Shown here: positions 1 through 12,197 of the stretch, piece by piece | How positions within the stretch are numbered: position 1 is the stretch's first letter | Layout of the letters: the number at the start of each line of letters is the position of its first letter | Origin: Pontederia crassipes | Lineage: Eukaryota > Streptophyta > Magnoliopsida > Commelinales > Pontederiaceae | Reading direction: 5' to 3' | NCBI GenBank assembly: GCA_030549335.1 | Contig: CM060183.1 | Span: 32,913,768 to 32,977,767, forward strand | DNA: 64,000 nucleotides | Made by a program: the position numbers and the translations under genes | Notes under the pieces: model-generated | Told to the model about the DNA's origin: nothing | Database searches by the model: none | The model's input: the letters and a program-made list of their open reading frames with translations, nothing else

Positions 1-125
1 TACCCTTGAAACAAATTCATCTCATCTTTTCTCCAATTCAATGTTGCCTTAAGTAGAACTAAGCACCAGAATTTTGATCATTTCGACACCTGATAAAAAA
101 AGTTGATTAAGCGAAAAGGATATAC

Positions 126-1523
126 CTTCCAGAAGACCCTGAAAGAGTCCCTCCACAGCCAACAACAGCTTCTCGTAACTATCATAAGCATTCAGGTTTA
201 CCTTCCTCCCAATTGGGATACCATCCATGTTAATTTTCAAGAACAAATCCTTCTTACTATTCCCAGTGTTCCCTCTTTTCTCCAAAGTAACGTCTGTTGA
301 TTCAACTGGCAACTTGCTTGAGGTGCTTGCGAGATTCTTTCTGAATGAACGAATGGGAGGCCAACCAACAACAGGAACTGAAGCAGTTCTGCTTTTTTTT
401 TTTTTCATGACACGTTAAATGTAAGAATTATTAGGCAACTCAATGACGTGATGATTATATACAAGTGAATGATTCACAGTTTTCAACAGTGGGACAGACA
501 AATCGAGTTGAGAATAGAATTAAAGGTGTCCATCTTCAATTGCACAAAGCCATAATCCCATTAACTGTCTGTAAAAACTTGCCTCATTCTGTTGTTAAAG
601 AAGAAATTATCAAGAACAATTTGAGGTCGAGAGAGAAAGAGAATTGCTAGCAACTCGATAGTTCCAGTTATGTTAATTCCAGTCACATGCACGCATTCGC
701 TTAAGCTACATGGTAGAACAGTGGCCTGTCTAGCAAACTCACAAGCAGACAACGAAAATGAAACAGCAAGTAGAGCAAAAGCCACTTAGTGGATACATGT
801 GATTAACATAAATATGTATGAGATAGGAGACACCAATTATTTTTCTGGACTAATATTATTTTTAGTGGAGAGAGAGAGATACAAAAGAAAATAACAAAAC
901 ATCAAGTTCAGAATAGTAGATGAATTAGCAAGAATAGGGCAATAATGGCTACCTAGTTTGGGAGCTTCTGTTGCCTCCAACTGCACTCCCGGGCGCAACA
1001 TGTGATGCCTTCTTCTCAAGACCATGCTGCTCAGCCTTCACAGTTGTCCCACTTGTCCTCTGTGCCGCTTCCTTTCCCAAGCCTGCTCTGCTCTGTGCTT
1101 GAACAAACCCAATCTGCTGCTGCTGCTGCTGCCGCCGCCGCCGCCGAAGGTCTAATAAAACATACAGACATCCTGATCAGAAACGCTCAAAACATGTCCT
1201 AAATGCATTTTTATTGTACCTTCTCTTGTGGTTTCCCCTGCACTGTTAAAGAGCCCCCTCTTGCTTCCAGCCCAGGGGTTGGCAGTGGCGGTGGCCTTGG
1301 GAGCCTTAGAAAAGAACCCAAGGGACAGAACAGAAGATTGCTCTTCTTCTGCTCCACCTCTTTCTCCAGGTGGCCCAAGTCTGAGCTCTAAATCCTTCTC
1401 CTCTGAAGCTTTCAGGCAATTTCTTCCACCTCCAGCTTCTCTCAGCATCCAGTCCTTCTCATTGGAAATCAAATCCAGAAGCCTTGGACACGCATCTCCT
1501 CCGTTCTTGAAGTCTTGTTCCAT
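126..1523 (-). CDS. Aux/IAA auxin-responsive repressor, IAA26/IAA18-like (5' three exons; gene runs off the left edge)
   Basis: Nuclear repressor that binds auxin response factors and is degraded via TIR1/AFB when auxin rises (family knowledge). I join exon 1 1523-1220, exon 2 1151-953 and exon 3 388-126; phases agree at every junction and give 255 codons. Seen: ATG at 1523, MEQDFKNGG; domain I with an EAR motif, DLELRLGPPGE (LxLxL); degron VVGWPPIRSFRKN at the start of exon 3; start of the PB1 domain, FLKINMDGIPIGRKVNLNAY. The K.LLDL opening, LGPPGE and SFRKNLAS resemble Arabidopsis IAA18/IAA26. Domain IV and the stop lie left of base 1; bases 1-125 are intron 3. Exon 2 opens with a (CGG)5(CAG)5 run coding RRRRRQQQQQ. 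Intron 1 is only 68 nt and the intron 2 acceptor follows a poly-A run. Family is certain; the exact paralogue is not. Confidence 0.9.
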
Positions 1524-2787
1524 GGCCTCGCTGTTCTCTTCTGGAGGAACAGATGAAATTGACGAGATCGACGGGAAAAAAAGGTATGCACGTTATGTTT
1601 CTATGGGCAAACCACCAAAACACAGCCAGTTCATTTATTTCAACACTCAAATATTGGAGGTGACAAAGCCACGGATTTATAAGAATTCTTCACAGCATTA
1701 CATAAATGTTAAAAGTTATGCAAATGTCTTCTTGTCCTAGAAAACAAGGACAAAAAGTATCCTGTATCCTTGGTCCGCATTGAAGTGACACATTTATGAG
1801 ATTACGTCTTCGAATATATCCTCTTTCTTTTCATCTAAAAAGATTCTAATACTAAAAATTAGCAAAAATATAATGGTACGGAAGAAATCAAGTTTACTTA
1901 ACACCTCTTTTAAAATATATATTCGAAAGTTCAGATAGGCAAAACTCGAACTATACGCATGAAATTAACACAAAAGAACATCAAACTTGTTCGGTTTCAA
2001 GCATGGAAAGATGAAAGCTGAGTACTAAATGAAACTTCTTGGATCAAAAGAAAATTTGAAAGGAAGAATAATATGAAGGAAGAGTGCTTTGCAACAAGTG
2101 CCTCTCCGTCTCCAAACAGGAGAACTGTCCTTAGTGATCTGAACTCATGAGAAGGAAGTTGAAAAGATGAAGAAAGAAAACAGGCTAACTTGCAGAAGTC
2201 ACCTTCTGCAACTGTATACAAGAAGCAACTGGATTTGCCGAAGGTGAAGAAAGGCCTTTCGTCGTTCCCTTTTCCCGGCACCAGAGCGCTCGAACTCCTA
2301 AAACTCTTTACAGAACTTCTGTAGAACGCTCGGTACCACCTTCCAGAGTCATAAAAAACAGACCTTGGTGAGGGGATACGGCAGAGCAAAGCTGTACAAC
2401 TTTAAAAAAATGGTTTTTAAACTCAAAAAAAATTGTTCTTTTTTTCTCTTTCCTTCCTGTCTTGTTTGTATCCTCTTTCCCTCACTTATTTTCACTCTGG
2501 CTATTTGCTTTTGGTGCTCAAGAAGGGAACAATAGCAGAGATTCCATGGCTGGAAATCATACCAAGAATGGGAATTTAGTGCATTCCACACGCAAGTATT
2601 AGACAGGGGGATCGAGGCATGCTCCGGTGCCAACCAGCAGCACTGTTTCCCAGTTAACGGATGCAAGTGCCTTCGGTGTCCCTCCCTCCCCTTAAATCTC
2701 TTTCCTCTCTTTGCTTTTAAGAGAGAAAATATGAGGGATGATGAGAAGAGAACAAATACTGAAGCATCAAATACTTTGTAATTTATA
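1524..2787 (-). promoter_or_regulatory. Probable 5' leader and core promoter of the Aux/IAA gene
   Basis: On the minus strand a TATAAAT box sits at 2787-2781. Below it lies GA-rich DNA (about 2740-2640 in minus sense) that looks like a transcribed leader, ending at the ATG at 1523. This implies a leader of about 1.2 kb, possibly containing an intron. Short minus-strand reading frames at 1997-2389 and 2349-2798 lie here; neither resembles a known protein, and they are better read as chance or upstream ORFs. The transcription start is inferred. Confidence 0.35.
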
Positions 2788-2799
2788 CATCTTGACACG

Positions 2800-4505
2800 A
2801 CAGCTTCCCCACTCTCAGGATAGTGGCGGTATATGCGTATGTAGCTCTATACACGTTAAGATACCACGTCTTGACTTCTTGTAGCTATTGGAACAGTGGT
2901 CCAAAATTTTACTTGGTGGGGGGAATTCAAAGGTGGCGAAGGAGGCTGTGTTGTGGACATTGTGACAATAGCTGAGTAGCTGGGGGACCTCATGCGATAT
3001 GCTCAAGAATTATATTATGCACTTTTGTCATGGACTCGCGACAACAAGCAGCAACAACAACAACAAAGATTTACGTAGAAAGTTGATGGAGGAGGAGGGC
3101 GTGTGAAGAGCACTCCATTCAATGTATTCTACACCCCACTAGGAGGACGGGGGCGTTGGTGGGGTTTCGGTGGAGAGAAGCGCGCGCGCAGGGTGGTCCA
3201 GCGCCATCTCCATGGCGCTCGTAGGCGTGCGACACTGCGAAGGGCCATGGGGGGGGGATCCACGGGGTACATGGCTCACGGGGTTCCGGTGAGGATAAAA
3301 GTTATGGACTTCAAATGTTTGAACTATATATATTATTATTGTTCTACCTGGATATATATATATATATATATATTTAGATCATATAGCACGAGGCAAGATC
3401 GTTGATCTTAGGGATAATTTCTTCAAACAAAATCTTGAGCATATTTTATGCTTCCTCTTTCGGCGCAGAACATATATATTAATAAAGCTTTAGTCGTTGC
3501 TTTCACTGATGCCTTCGGGTCGTGAAGAAACTGATTAACCTGATCAATTAATTTGTATAAACCAGGAGGCAGATGCACTTAATTGTGCATGGAAAAGGGT
3601 GCACATAAAGGCAACATATATGTTTTTTGGTGGGTGGCAATATGTAACTAGATGGAATAAGCATGTTTCTCGAGTAGTAAACATGGCTATCTGACTTTTT
3701 TTTTTGTGAAATTTAGTCTCGCCTTTGCAAAAGTATCTGGGAAAGTAGTCCCTGTAAATCGAATAATATGTATTACTTCAACAAACATTTATGATCGCTT
3801 TCCTTTGCCAAAACTCTTACCATGGGCCCATGTAAAGTGGTATATATCAAGATAACGTACATATCAATCAACCAATAAACTTACGACGCTGCAAAAGTGT
3901 CATCAGTTCATTAATCAACTACGTGACTGCTCTCTCTGGTTATCTGGGGTTCATTTTGATGTGTATTAGAGAACCGCAGGCATTAATGATGGTGTCACTA
4001 GTTTATTTGTGTCTGACAAAATGATAGGGGATGGATGTGTACACGTAGAAGAAACGTAAAGGCAGAGTTGGATGCTGTCCAATTGGCGTAGTAGTAATGG
4101 CAATAGCTTCAATATCCTCCGTGCTTAATTGAATTCCTATACGAGATCATTTCTGCATGATCGGCATCGTAATCGCAGGGGATGAAGGAACCATCCACGT
4201 ACGCACGCCTCCCCATGCACCAAGCTTTCGCCTCTCATCAGATTCATCTTAATTAGGATGTTACAAGTAGAGGACACAACTGCATGCACCTTCCGAAGCA
4301 GCAGACACGGATCAGATCTACTGCCCGTTGGAAGCTAAATGGTGTTTATGGATTACAAGCCCCTAGCAAACGATACTCAGGAGACTCATCTGACATTGGA
4401 ACGGTGTCCTTAAGAGCTGAGGATGTTTCAACGAGTGGTTAGTTACTCAGGAAAGGCTCCGAAGTCCTAACGAGTGCACAAAGCCAGCCAGCGTCGACGT
4501 CGTCA
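2800..4505. other. Intergenic DNA upstream of the Aux/IAA gene
   Basis: No gene recognised. It holds a GC-rich patch at about 3150-3290 (purine-rich, with a perfect 8-bp stem and 4-base loop at 3200-3219 built on GCGCCAT/ATGGCGC) and a (TA)n run at about 3351-3372. The remainder is mixed-composition sequence. No long reading frame with family resemblance was seen on either strand. Confidence 0.5.
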
Positions 4506-4529
4506 CGTTACTACCGCGACAGCGTAGTT

Positions 4530-4652
4530 CTACTTCGGATCCAGCACGTGGTAGAACTCCGGAGTGTCGTCATCGAACTCGACCATGCATGGAATCTCGA
4601 ACTCCGCAATTGTGTTTGGAAAGTGACTTGCAGGACACCATCAACCTCATCA
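4530..4652 (-). pseudogene. Short coding-like remnant, unidentified
   Basis: A 40-codon minus-strand frame ends at a stop at 4532-4530. It has GC-rich codons and an acidic tail (MVEFDDDTPEFYHVLDPK), in contrast to the AT-rich flanks. An adjacent minus frame further upstream (about 4655-4720) also reads like protein (ATRSTIRGRPLMRLMV, or AAIDEVDG in another frame), so a frameshifted exon or captured gene fragment is possible. I do not recognise the family. It could be chance. Confidence 0.2.
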
Positions 4653-5144
4653 ATGGCCGCCCCCGTATTGTTGACCTCGTCGCGGCAGCCTGGATAAGGC
4701 TCTCTTGATCAGGAATTAAGTGGGATATCATCACACTCCGTGGCTGACACGTAGCCAATCAGGTGCCGCTAAGCACACACTCAATGGCCGGAACGGTGGA
4801 GACACTCCTCGTATTTTCCGGCCATCCTCGATGAGCGCCATTTTGTTCGGCAACATAGTTTGCGCGCCTATGCCGCGCGTGTTAGCCTGGTTAGGTGTCG
4901 ACTGTCTACCATGTGTGTTATTTTTTATTTTCTTTTAAGGTTGCAAGCTGATCCTGACTCCTTATCATCTGTGGAAAAAAATCTGACTGTTCCAATTTCA
5001 AAGAAATTTCATTGGCCGACATTCTTTAAATTATGTATATATATACACATTATACTTGAAGTAATCATAAACACAATTTTTTTTCATTTTTGATGATATT
5101 TTTATTTAATTGGAATGGGATTGGAGTGGAGTGGAGTAGACTTA

Positions 5145-5560
5145 GGGGTGAGCACGGATTAGCATGAATAGGCAACATCGGGTCACTCCAGCCTGCACCA
5201 ATCCAAAAATTCTGATTTTTTTTCGATCGAATAGATAATTGGATCGTATGAAATTTTAGACCGAATTTTGATCTGATAATATATATTATATTAATATTAA
5301 ATTATTTTAAAATATTATTTATTTTAATTAAAATTTTATATTTTATTATATGTATATTATATTAGTATATATGAAATTTAGTTAATAACTATCATATTTA
5401 TATAATAATATAACAATTTTATTTTATTATTATATATGCTTTTAAAATAATTTTACGGTGTCCCGATTTAACAAGGATATCTCGGTCTCGGTCTCGATCG
5501 GGATTGTGTTCACTTTTCAAATACCTAGGGCCAATTCAAATTTGCTTACCCTAGGCTTAA
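5145..5560. mobile_element. Possible small hAT-like MITE
   Basis: The left end begins TTAGGGGTGAGCACGGATT. Near the right end is GGGATTGTGTTCACTTTT, whose reverse complement carries GTGAACACAATCCC. The match is imperfect but typical of non-autonomous hAT elements with GGGGTGAGCA-type ends. The interior is strongly AT-rich with no coding capacity. Exact borders and a target duplication were not resolved. Confidence 0.3.
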
Positions 5561-7047
5561 GGAGTTCTTAAAATTTTCGTTGCAAATTTTACTCATGTGT
5601 CGAGACATCTCTCAATGCTACAATCCATATCGCTTTCCAAATTAGGGTGGAAATCGAAAAAAGATAATGTTAAATCTCGAGTCATTTTATGTTTTATTTT
5701 TATTAAATTACTTTTTACCCTTTATAGTAAGAAATAAATAAAAAAAAATGCTAGAATTGTTCAGTAAAACGAGTATTTGCTCTTGAACCTCGACCTTATT
5801 AAGTTTCTTACATTTTTTATTACTTTTGAGTAATGAGGTAATTTAATAGATAAGAAAAAATATATGATAACAAAAAAAATTTGGGGTTAATAAAAATATT
5901 TGAAAAGTTACGTCGATCCATCGATCTCCCTTTGTAATAAAAAAAAGTATTTAAAAAGTTCAAATTAGCTAAGTGATTAATATTGAAGTGGATATTCTAT
6001 TTTTTAGAAAAAAGAAGGTTGAAAGTAAGAAGGATTAGTTTAACACCATATCTAATATTCTCAACCAAAGATTATCCCTTCAAATTTTGGTCCGCACAAC
6101 TTATTACTCCTAAGAGTATCCCATAGATTTATTCTCTCAAAAATAGTATCATAGTTAACCACAAGGACACAGCCTAAGTTTCTTGGAGTCTAGCCCAATT
6201 TTCGACAAATTGAAACTTATTATTACGCCACAAATTATCTTCAATTGTTGATAATTATAATAATTATTGTTATTTAATCTCATTATTATGGTAATAATCT
6301 TATTGTGGTGATATTTACTTTATGGCTATAATAATCGATTATGATTTCACAATTGGGTCTGTTATGTAAATAGGAATTATTTTATATCACTGTATTTAAT
6401 TATTACCACCGGATCTAATGGATAATTGTTATTAAATTGAATGTGACAAGTAACATAATTAGAAAAGTGGTGCATTAATCTTCAACAAAAAAATATGATT
6501 GACTTATTGTGCAGTTCATTTGTTTGTCTCGTGTATAAATATCTCATAATGTTGCATCCACCATTAGTCGCATGAAAGTAGCATGCAATTTTCTTAAAAA
6601 ACAAATTAAAACTCTTCTCATTAAATTGATAAAATCAACTAAATTAAGAATAAAAATATATTAAATTGAACCAAAATGATATTGACATTCAATTATTAAT
6701 TTTATAAAAATATGATAAAGTTTAGGAATATCATAAGATAATAAATTTATACTTCATAAAGAAATGCGAAAAATCGTAATAGTTTAGAGGAAGTTTAAAG
6801 AAATAATACTTTTATTTAAGTTATAAAATCACATATGATTTATTTTGATAATAATATTATGATATTTTTATTTTTAATATTTTACATACTATGTTATATT
6901 ATTGATCGATTCTGAAGTGACTTCCTGTGTGCTTGAGTTTGAAGTTATTGAACATATATAATAGTTCAATATTTTAAAACATGAAATAATTTATTTAGAG
7001 TTCATAAATTCAAATTAATATTTCATCCATTTGAATTAAGCCACTAA
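5561..7047. other. AT-rich intergenic DNA
   Basis: No reading frame, RNA gene or clear element seen. The stretch is dominated by TTTAATTA-type sequence and poly-A/T tracts, probably old transposon debris. Confidence 0.5.
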
Positions 7048-7705
7048 TATTTTAAAAATCGGTTTGGACCGATCGGTTCAACTAGTCTGATCGCAAATCA
7101 GTTTCAAATGAGGTCTGATTCGTTAATAAAATTGGAAATGACAAAAAGCCAAGTTGCCTTGGAAAAAATCGTAAAAATTGAGTTGAACAGATAAATCAGG
7201 ATCAACCCAATTTTTTATTTTTTTGAAAAAGATAAAATATATGGAAAGATTTTATTAGAGGATATAGAAATTTATTGTTACCAAAAGTATTTTATATGAA
7301 ATTGGAATGTTTTTGCACATGACGGAGGGAGAAAAAAAAGAAATAAAAATAAAAATGAAAGATTTTAGTTGAAGGAAATAAATAAACTGACAATATATTA
7401 TTAAGAAAATAATAAAGTAAAATAGAACTATCGTTAAAAAGAGAATAAAATATATTTATGATTTTAAGTTGAAAATAAATTTAGACTATTATATTAGGAA
7501 TAATATATCTAATAAAATAAAATTACTATTTAATTGACATTTGGTAATAAATAAATATTATTAAATTGATTAAATCATTTTTAGTAATTTATATATTATA
7601 TTACTCTTAAATAATTATAAATAATATTATCATACAAAAATCTGATTCAACTAGTTAAAATCTCATTGAAGAACTCGGTTGACATTCCATTCGATTTTTA
7701 AAACA
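7048..7705. mobile_element. Non-autonomous terminal-inverted-repeat element (MITE-like)
   Basis: The left end reads ATTTTAAAAATCGGTTTGG and continues into GGTTCAACTAGTCTGAT. The right end, reverse-complemented, reads TGTTTTAAAAATCGAATGG and includes AACTAGTTGAATCAGA. The 12-bp core TTTTAAAAATCG plus the inner inverted TTCAACTAGT/ACTAGTTGAA motifs support a DNA element of about 0.65 kb. No ORF inside. A clear target duplication was not found. Confidence 0.4.
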
Positions 7706-10404
7706 GCTCGTACTTAAGGGCCCAACATAGTCGAAGATGGGCCTCCTGGAGCCTGCTGACCCGACCAAAGTAAAACCTTTTGTTAAAATATAAAAAATTT
7801 ATATTGACAATAATTTTATATAATGCACTCATGATATAAAAATATTAATTATTAAATTAATTTTATTCATTATTAATATATAAAAATCTCTTAATTAATT
7901 AAGCATCAATATAAAAAATATAGTTAAATGATAATAAATAAAAATAAAAAATAATAAGATAAGCTAAGAAAGAAATAATGTATTTGATTAAGGGTAAAAT
8001 AGAAAAAAATATAAACTACTAACTTTTAAATGCTAGCAGAAGTGACTTTTCAATATTTTCATATGAAACGTTAAACGCTACTTATTTTTATCATTTTATT
8101 AAATAAAAAAATTAACGTTTAAAAAATCTACTTGAAACGCTGATTTTAATATTACCGAATAGAGCCTTAATCTATTCGGCGCTCACACTTATGCAGAAAA
8201 ATTATTGATTGAAATTTGTTTCACTATTAAATTTGATTAATTCTCGTATAACTAGTTATTAAACATTAGACTTTTATCAAACTTACGTACCCAAAAATCA
8301 GACTTGGATTATTTGACACCTATGTCCGTTGACATCATTATGTTGGGTGACACGGTAAAAAAAATATATAAACCACAGAAATTTCAACCTTAAACTTTAA
8401 CATTAGTAACGACATTCCATTTTCCCAGAGGTGATTGCTTTTTATTTGATTTTTTTGTGTAAATGGAGATCCATATGGCCAGTAAAAATACAATAATTAG
8501 TTGGAAAATAAGTGTGTGTGGCTTCATATATATAACTTCCACATCGTATCAATCAGTCCATTTGGCAATGAAAATTGATTAAAATCGACATCTTAAGTGA
8601 CTTAAAAAGACGAAACTGAAAAATAGAATCAATCTATTAAATTATTATTTTTCATCATTTTATTGAAACACATTTAAAATTAAACCTAGAGATTTAACTA
8701 TTTATTAAAACTCACAATTTTCATTGAGGAAAAAGGCTTTCTATTTTTAGTATTTTATTCCCTTGTTTATTTTTAGAATAACTTCCGTAAACTCATTGAT
8801 GGGAACTAGATCCATGCAATCCACAATGTTTATTGAGAACGTGCCTGCACTTGGACATATCTGCGATAATTATGTGGGGGAGAGAGAGAACACTCATTTC
8901 GGAATTGATTGCTTCATTTTTTTCAGAGAGAGAGAGCAAGCACTCATATCGGAATTGATTGCGTCTAAATTGACTGCTTCCTACCAATAAGGATAGGAGT
9001 AAAATGATAAGCGATCCCTCTCGGTTAGTGTAAATGTACAAAATTTACGTTAAAAATTTTATTTGCAGATGTGTGATATACAACACGCGATAATTTTATC
9101 AAATTAGTTAGGCTCGATCATAAATTAACTTCTAATATTCGAACAATATACATAATCATTAACATTAGTATCACTTTCTAAAAATCAAGACAACCAGAAA
9201 AAGAAATTAACTGTTTGCTAGCTTTGTTCCGAAGCAAGAAAAAAAGGGCCCATCAACCTTTGGAAGGAGAACATCGTGCACATATGATGCCAAATGACTA
9301 AAGTAAATTATGTCAAATGCTCGAGGGGACGGGGGCGAGGCTCTCCCCTCCTGCACGTCGGATAATTTGTTAATGTAGAGAATATCATGTGTGGCGGTGC
9401 ACATCGGATGTTTGTCTGCGTGGAGGAAAGAGAGCGTCGTCACATCAGCGGAGCAATTAGAGAACGAACGATGAAAATGATATTCGTTACAATGAGTTAA
9501 AAAACGAAGGACATTCGAATTATAAATCAAAGTCGGAGAGAAAGCACATAATTTACTGCAAATGACTAAGATGTAACATTCACATTTAACAACAAGGGAG
9601 TAGTTCAAATTTTTCTTTTTTTTCCCTGTCAAAAGTTTATGTTATTCTTTACAATCGAAAAAGAAAACGTTGAAGATTAGATGATCATTTGAGATCCAAA
9701 TTCAAATTTAATTAATAAATTGTTTTCGTTCCTCAACTTAAAATTTAAAATAATTAGCTAATTTATGTTGGACGAGTCCATTATTAAATGAATGAGAGAG
9801 AATACCAGGCTGGAAAAATTGAAGACAAGTTGGATGAGTGGCAATGCATTTAACAGGCACTTCCCCCACATGACATGAGCCCTGAAGTGGCAAACACTGT
9901 TTCTCACTTATTTTCTTTTCCTGCCCAATTTTTGTAGATATAATAAAACAGGCATTGATTTGAGGCATCTCTCGCAACAATTTAATGCTTCTTAATCATC
10001 CAACTTTCCTATCGGCCAACCGGACTCTTTAAATAAGGATAAATCTTAAACTTTTAGCAAAAAAAAATATATATTACCGTATCTAATTTAAGAAGTATTA
10101 TTAAGAATATAAATATGTTATTAATTTACGACTTAAATTTTTAAGAAATGTTATTAGCATATCTGATTTAATATGAGTAGCAAAACATAAAGCAAGTTTT
10201 TTTATCCCCACTGAAATAAATGTAATAAAGTGATACGAAATCAGATTATCAAAATTCATATTTTAGGCGATCATCAGTTTTTATTTATTATAAATTTAAA
10301 AGGTAAAAATATGAATGATTTTTTTTCTCACCCAACTATTTAAATTATAATTCAATACAACCAATTTATAAAATAATTATATATTAATATGGAGGGTTAT
10401 TTCC
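7706..10404. other. AT-rich intergenic DNA with small local repeats
   Basis: No supported gene. Around 8140-8185 is a MITE-like end (ACCGAATAGAGCCTTAA). Two unrecognised minus-strand frames occur: 9207-9632 (141 codons, low-complexity and lysine-rich at the start) and 9738-9980 (80 codons). They show no motif I recognise and are probably chance. A short duplication at 8877-8970 is listed separately. Confidence 0.45.
8877..8970 (+). repeat. Short local duplication
   Basis: The sequence AGAGAGAGA...CACTCAT.TCGGAATTGATTGC occurs twice in direct orientation (about 8880-8910 and 8927-8962), separated by CTTCATTTTTTTC. This looks like a local slippage or duplication event with a GA microsatellite at its edge. 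Confidence 0.6.
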
Positions 10405-10865
10405 TTTAACACCCCAACTATAATTTTTTTCACAACTAATATTAAACTATAAATTTTAATCTAGGAACTTATCTAAATTTGACACTTAGACCCTTCAGTT
10501 AAATTTAATCTAAATTTTGTTAAGTTCTATTTTTAGTAACTATAAAATGGTCATTTTGCCCCTAATTTTTTAATATGAAAAAATGTAAAAAAAATAAAAA
10601 AATTTTGACGTAAATATAGTATTGCATAAAAATATTATTATCAATTAATACTTTTACTTGTATTGATAATTTGATTATTTTTTACCTTTTTATTATAATA
10701 TGAAAGTAAGGGTATAAATAATATTTCACAATTAAATTCAATGAAATTTAGATTAAATTTAACTGAAGGATAGTGTCAACTTTAGACAAGTTGAGAGACT
10801 AAAATTTGTAAATTTATAATTTAGTGTTTGATGCAAAAAAAAGTTATACTTCAATGGTGTTAAAA
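10405..10865. mobile_element. Foldback MITE with about 115-bp inverted ends
   Basis: The left arm (10405 to about 10525) starts TTTAACACCCCAACTAT and passes through CTTCAGTTAAATTTAATC. The right arm (about 10735-10865) is its inverted copy: GATTAAATTTAACTGAAGG and ending AATGGTGTTAAA. The arms match over most of their length with small indels, enclosing about 210 bp of AT-rich spacer. No ORF. This is a palindromic non-autonomous DNA element; superfamily not assigned because the target duplication is unclear. Confidence 0.65.
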
Positions 10866-11367
10866 ATAAAGAACAAACATATATGTTATTAAAATTCATC
10901 ACTTTTTTACAATAATGAAATAATTTTTTTATTATTTGAATAACTATTAATCATGCAAATCATCTAAGAATAGATAATATTGTGAAACCTAAATTAATAT
11001 TCTGATACGGTATTACATACAAATGCTCATAGTAATATTGAGTAGGACCCGACTTGGTTTACGAATTTATTTTTATTCAAAATAGAAATATATTCGGACC
11101 ACAATCGGATCTGATTGCTTATAAAAATCTAATGATTCACATGAAGTCCGTGTTCAAAAAAATCGAAACCATTCATGGCCCTATTATTTAATATTGCAAT
11201 ATAAATGTGTCAATTATGTATATATTATGTTATATTTTTCCTTTATATGTATAATGTATAAAATGATCGTTTAAACGTAAATGATAAAAGAGGATTTTAG
11301 ATTAATTATACGTATTATTTATTAACTTCGTAGTTTATGAATATTATGTATGAAATATTAAATTGAA
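10866..11367. other. AT-rich intergenic DNA
   Basis: Nothing recognisable beyond AT-rich sequence between the foldback element and the Mutator-type element. Confidence 0.5.
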
Positions 11368-11423
11368 TTAAGATAAGGGTATAATAGGCATCCTCCCAAC
11401 TTAAGTCCTCCCATTTTTTTTCG

Positions 11424-12197
11424 ATGTCCGATAGACGATCGACGTCTTGTGATGGATCGACGCGCCCTTCGGCGTCCTTCATTGCCAGCGTCCTCCTCCT
11501 CATCGCGTCCTCCATCACCGGCGTCCAGTCCTTCGCCGCCTCCCCCATAGTCAATCCCATTGCCCCCTATGCGGCTCCAACCTCCTCACCATCGGTGTCA
11601 GCGGTCTCTTCCCAATCACTTTGGCGCTGCTGGGCCCGGCCACGACCTTCCCTCTTCTCGCCCCTCATTGTGTTAGATGTCCCCACTGTCGCTCGCTTGG
11701 ACATGACAATGTCACACGACCTCGTGCGAGAGCGGGTCTCCTCTCCCCGAACTTCGACACTGCCATTGGCAAGGATGGTGAGGAGGCAGAGGAGGACGGA
11801 GGATGCGAAGGCTAGGAGGAAATTGGAATATAGGATGCGAAGGCTTGGATCGATGTCGCACAGATATCGACAGCCCTATCGCCGCCACTGTTGTCGTTGC
11901 TCGATGCCATTGGTGAATCAATGTCGAGCAACGACGCTCCTCCATCGCCGACACCCTCCTCATCATCATGTCCTCTATCGCCGGCGCCCTATCCCTCGCC
12001 GCCTCCCCCATGGTTGCTCCCATCGCCCCTTCCGCGGCTCCAACCTCCTCACCTACGGCATCGACAGCCTCTCCTCACCTGCTGGCTGCTGCTGCCACTG
12101 CCGCTACCTAGTCACCTGCTGCCTCCTAAAGCAGGGCTTAGGAAAGAACATCGGCACTGAGAAGAAGAGGATCGAGAGAGTTCGTCGAAGTCACTGA
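11424..12197 (+). CDS. Hypothetical 257-codon ORF inside the Mutator-like element
   Basis: An open frame from an ATG in the left inverted repeat to a stop at 12195-12197. The N-terminal part is alanine/serine/proline-rich and hydrophobic (FIASVLLLIASSITGV, then AASPIVNPIAPYAAP). The C-terminal part is arginine/histidine-rich, as expected when a GC-rich strand is read in an arbitrary frame. A related Ala/Ser/Pro peptide (SSIAGALSLAASPMVAPIAP) is encoded in a different frame at about 11950-12050, because the cargo is partly duplicated. Family unknown; I would not assume it is expressed. Confidence 0.2.
   Translation: MSDRRSTSCDGSTRPSASFIASVLLLIASSITGVQSFAASPIVNPIAPYAAPTSSPSVSAVSSQSLWRCWARPRPSLFSPLIVLDVPTVARLDMTMSHDLVRERVSSPRTSTLPLARMVRRQRRTEDAKARRKLEYRMRRLGSMSHRYRQPYRRHCCRCSMPLVNQCRATTLLHRRHPPHHHVLYRRRPIPRRLPHGCSHRPFRGSNLLTYGIDSLSSPAGCCCHCRYLVTCCLLKQGLGKNIGTEKKRIERVRRSH
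11440..12070 (+). repeat. Direct duplication of GC-rich cargo inside the Mutator-like element
   Basis: About 150 bp at 11455-11600 recurs in diverged form at about 11925-12062. Shared anchors include TCGCCGCCTCCCCCATRGT and GCGGCTCCAACCTCCTCACC. The two copies are in the same orientation and separated by about 320 bp. Either the captured segment was duplicated or a repetitive source was captured. Confidence 0.55.

Noticed and set aside
9207..9980. Two minus-strand frames (141 and 80 codons), the second with several cysteines, like a small secreted peptide.
   Set aside because: No signal peptide or conserved cysteine spacing that I can name, AT-rich context, and no splice-compatible neighbours. 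Chance frames are the simpler reading.
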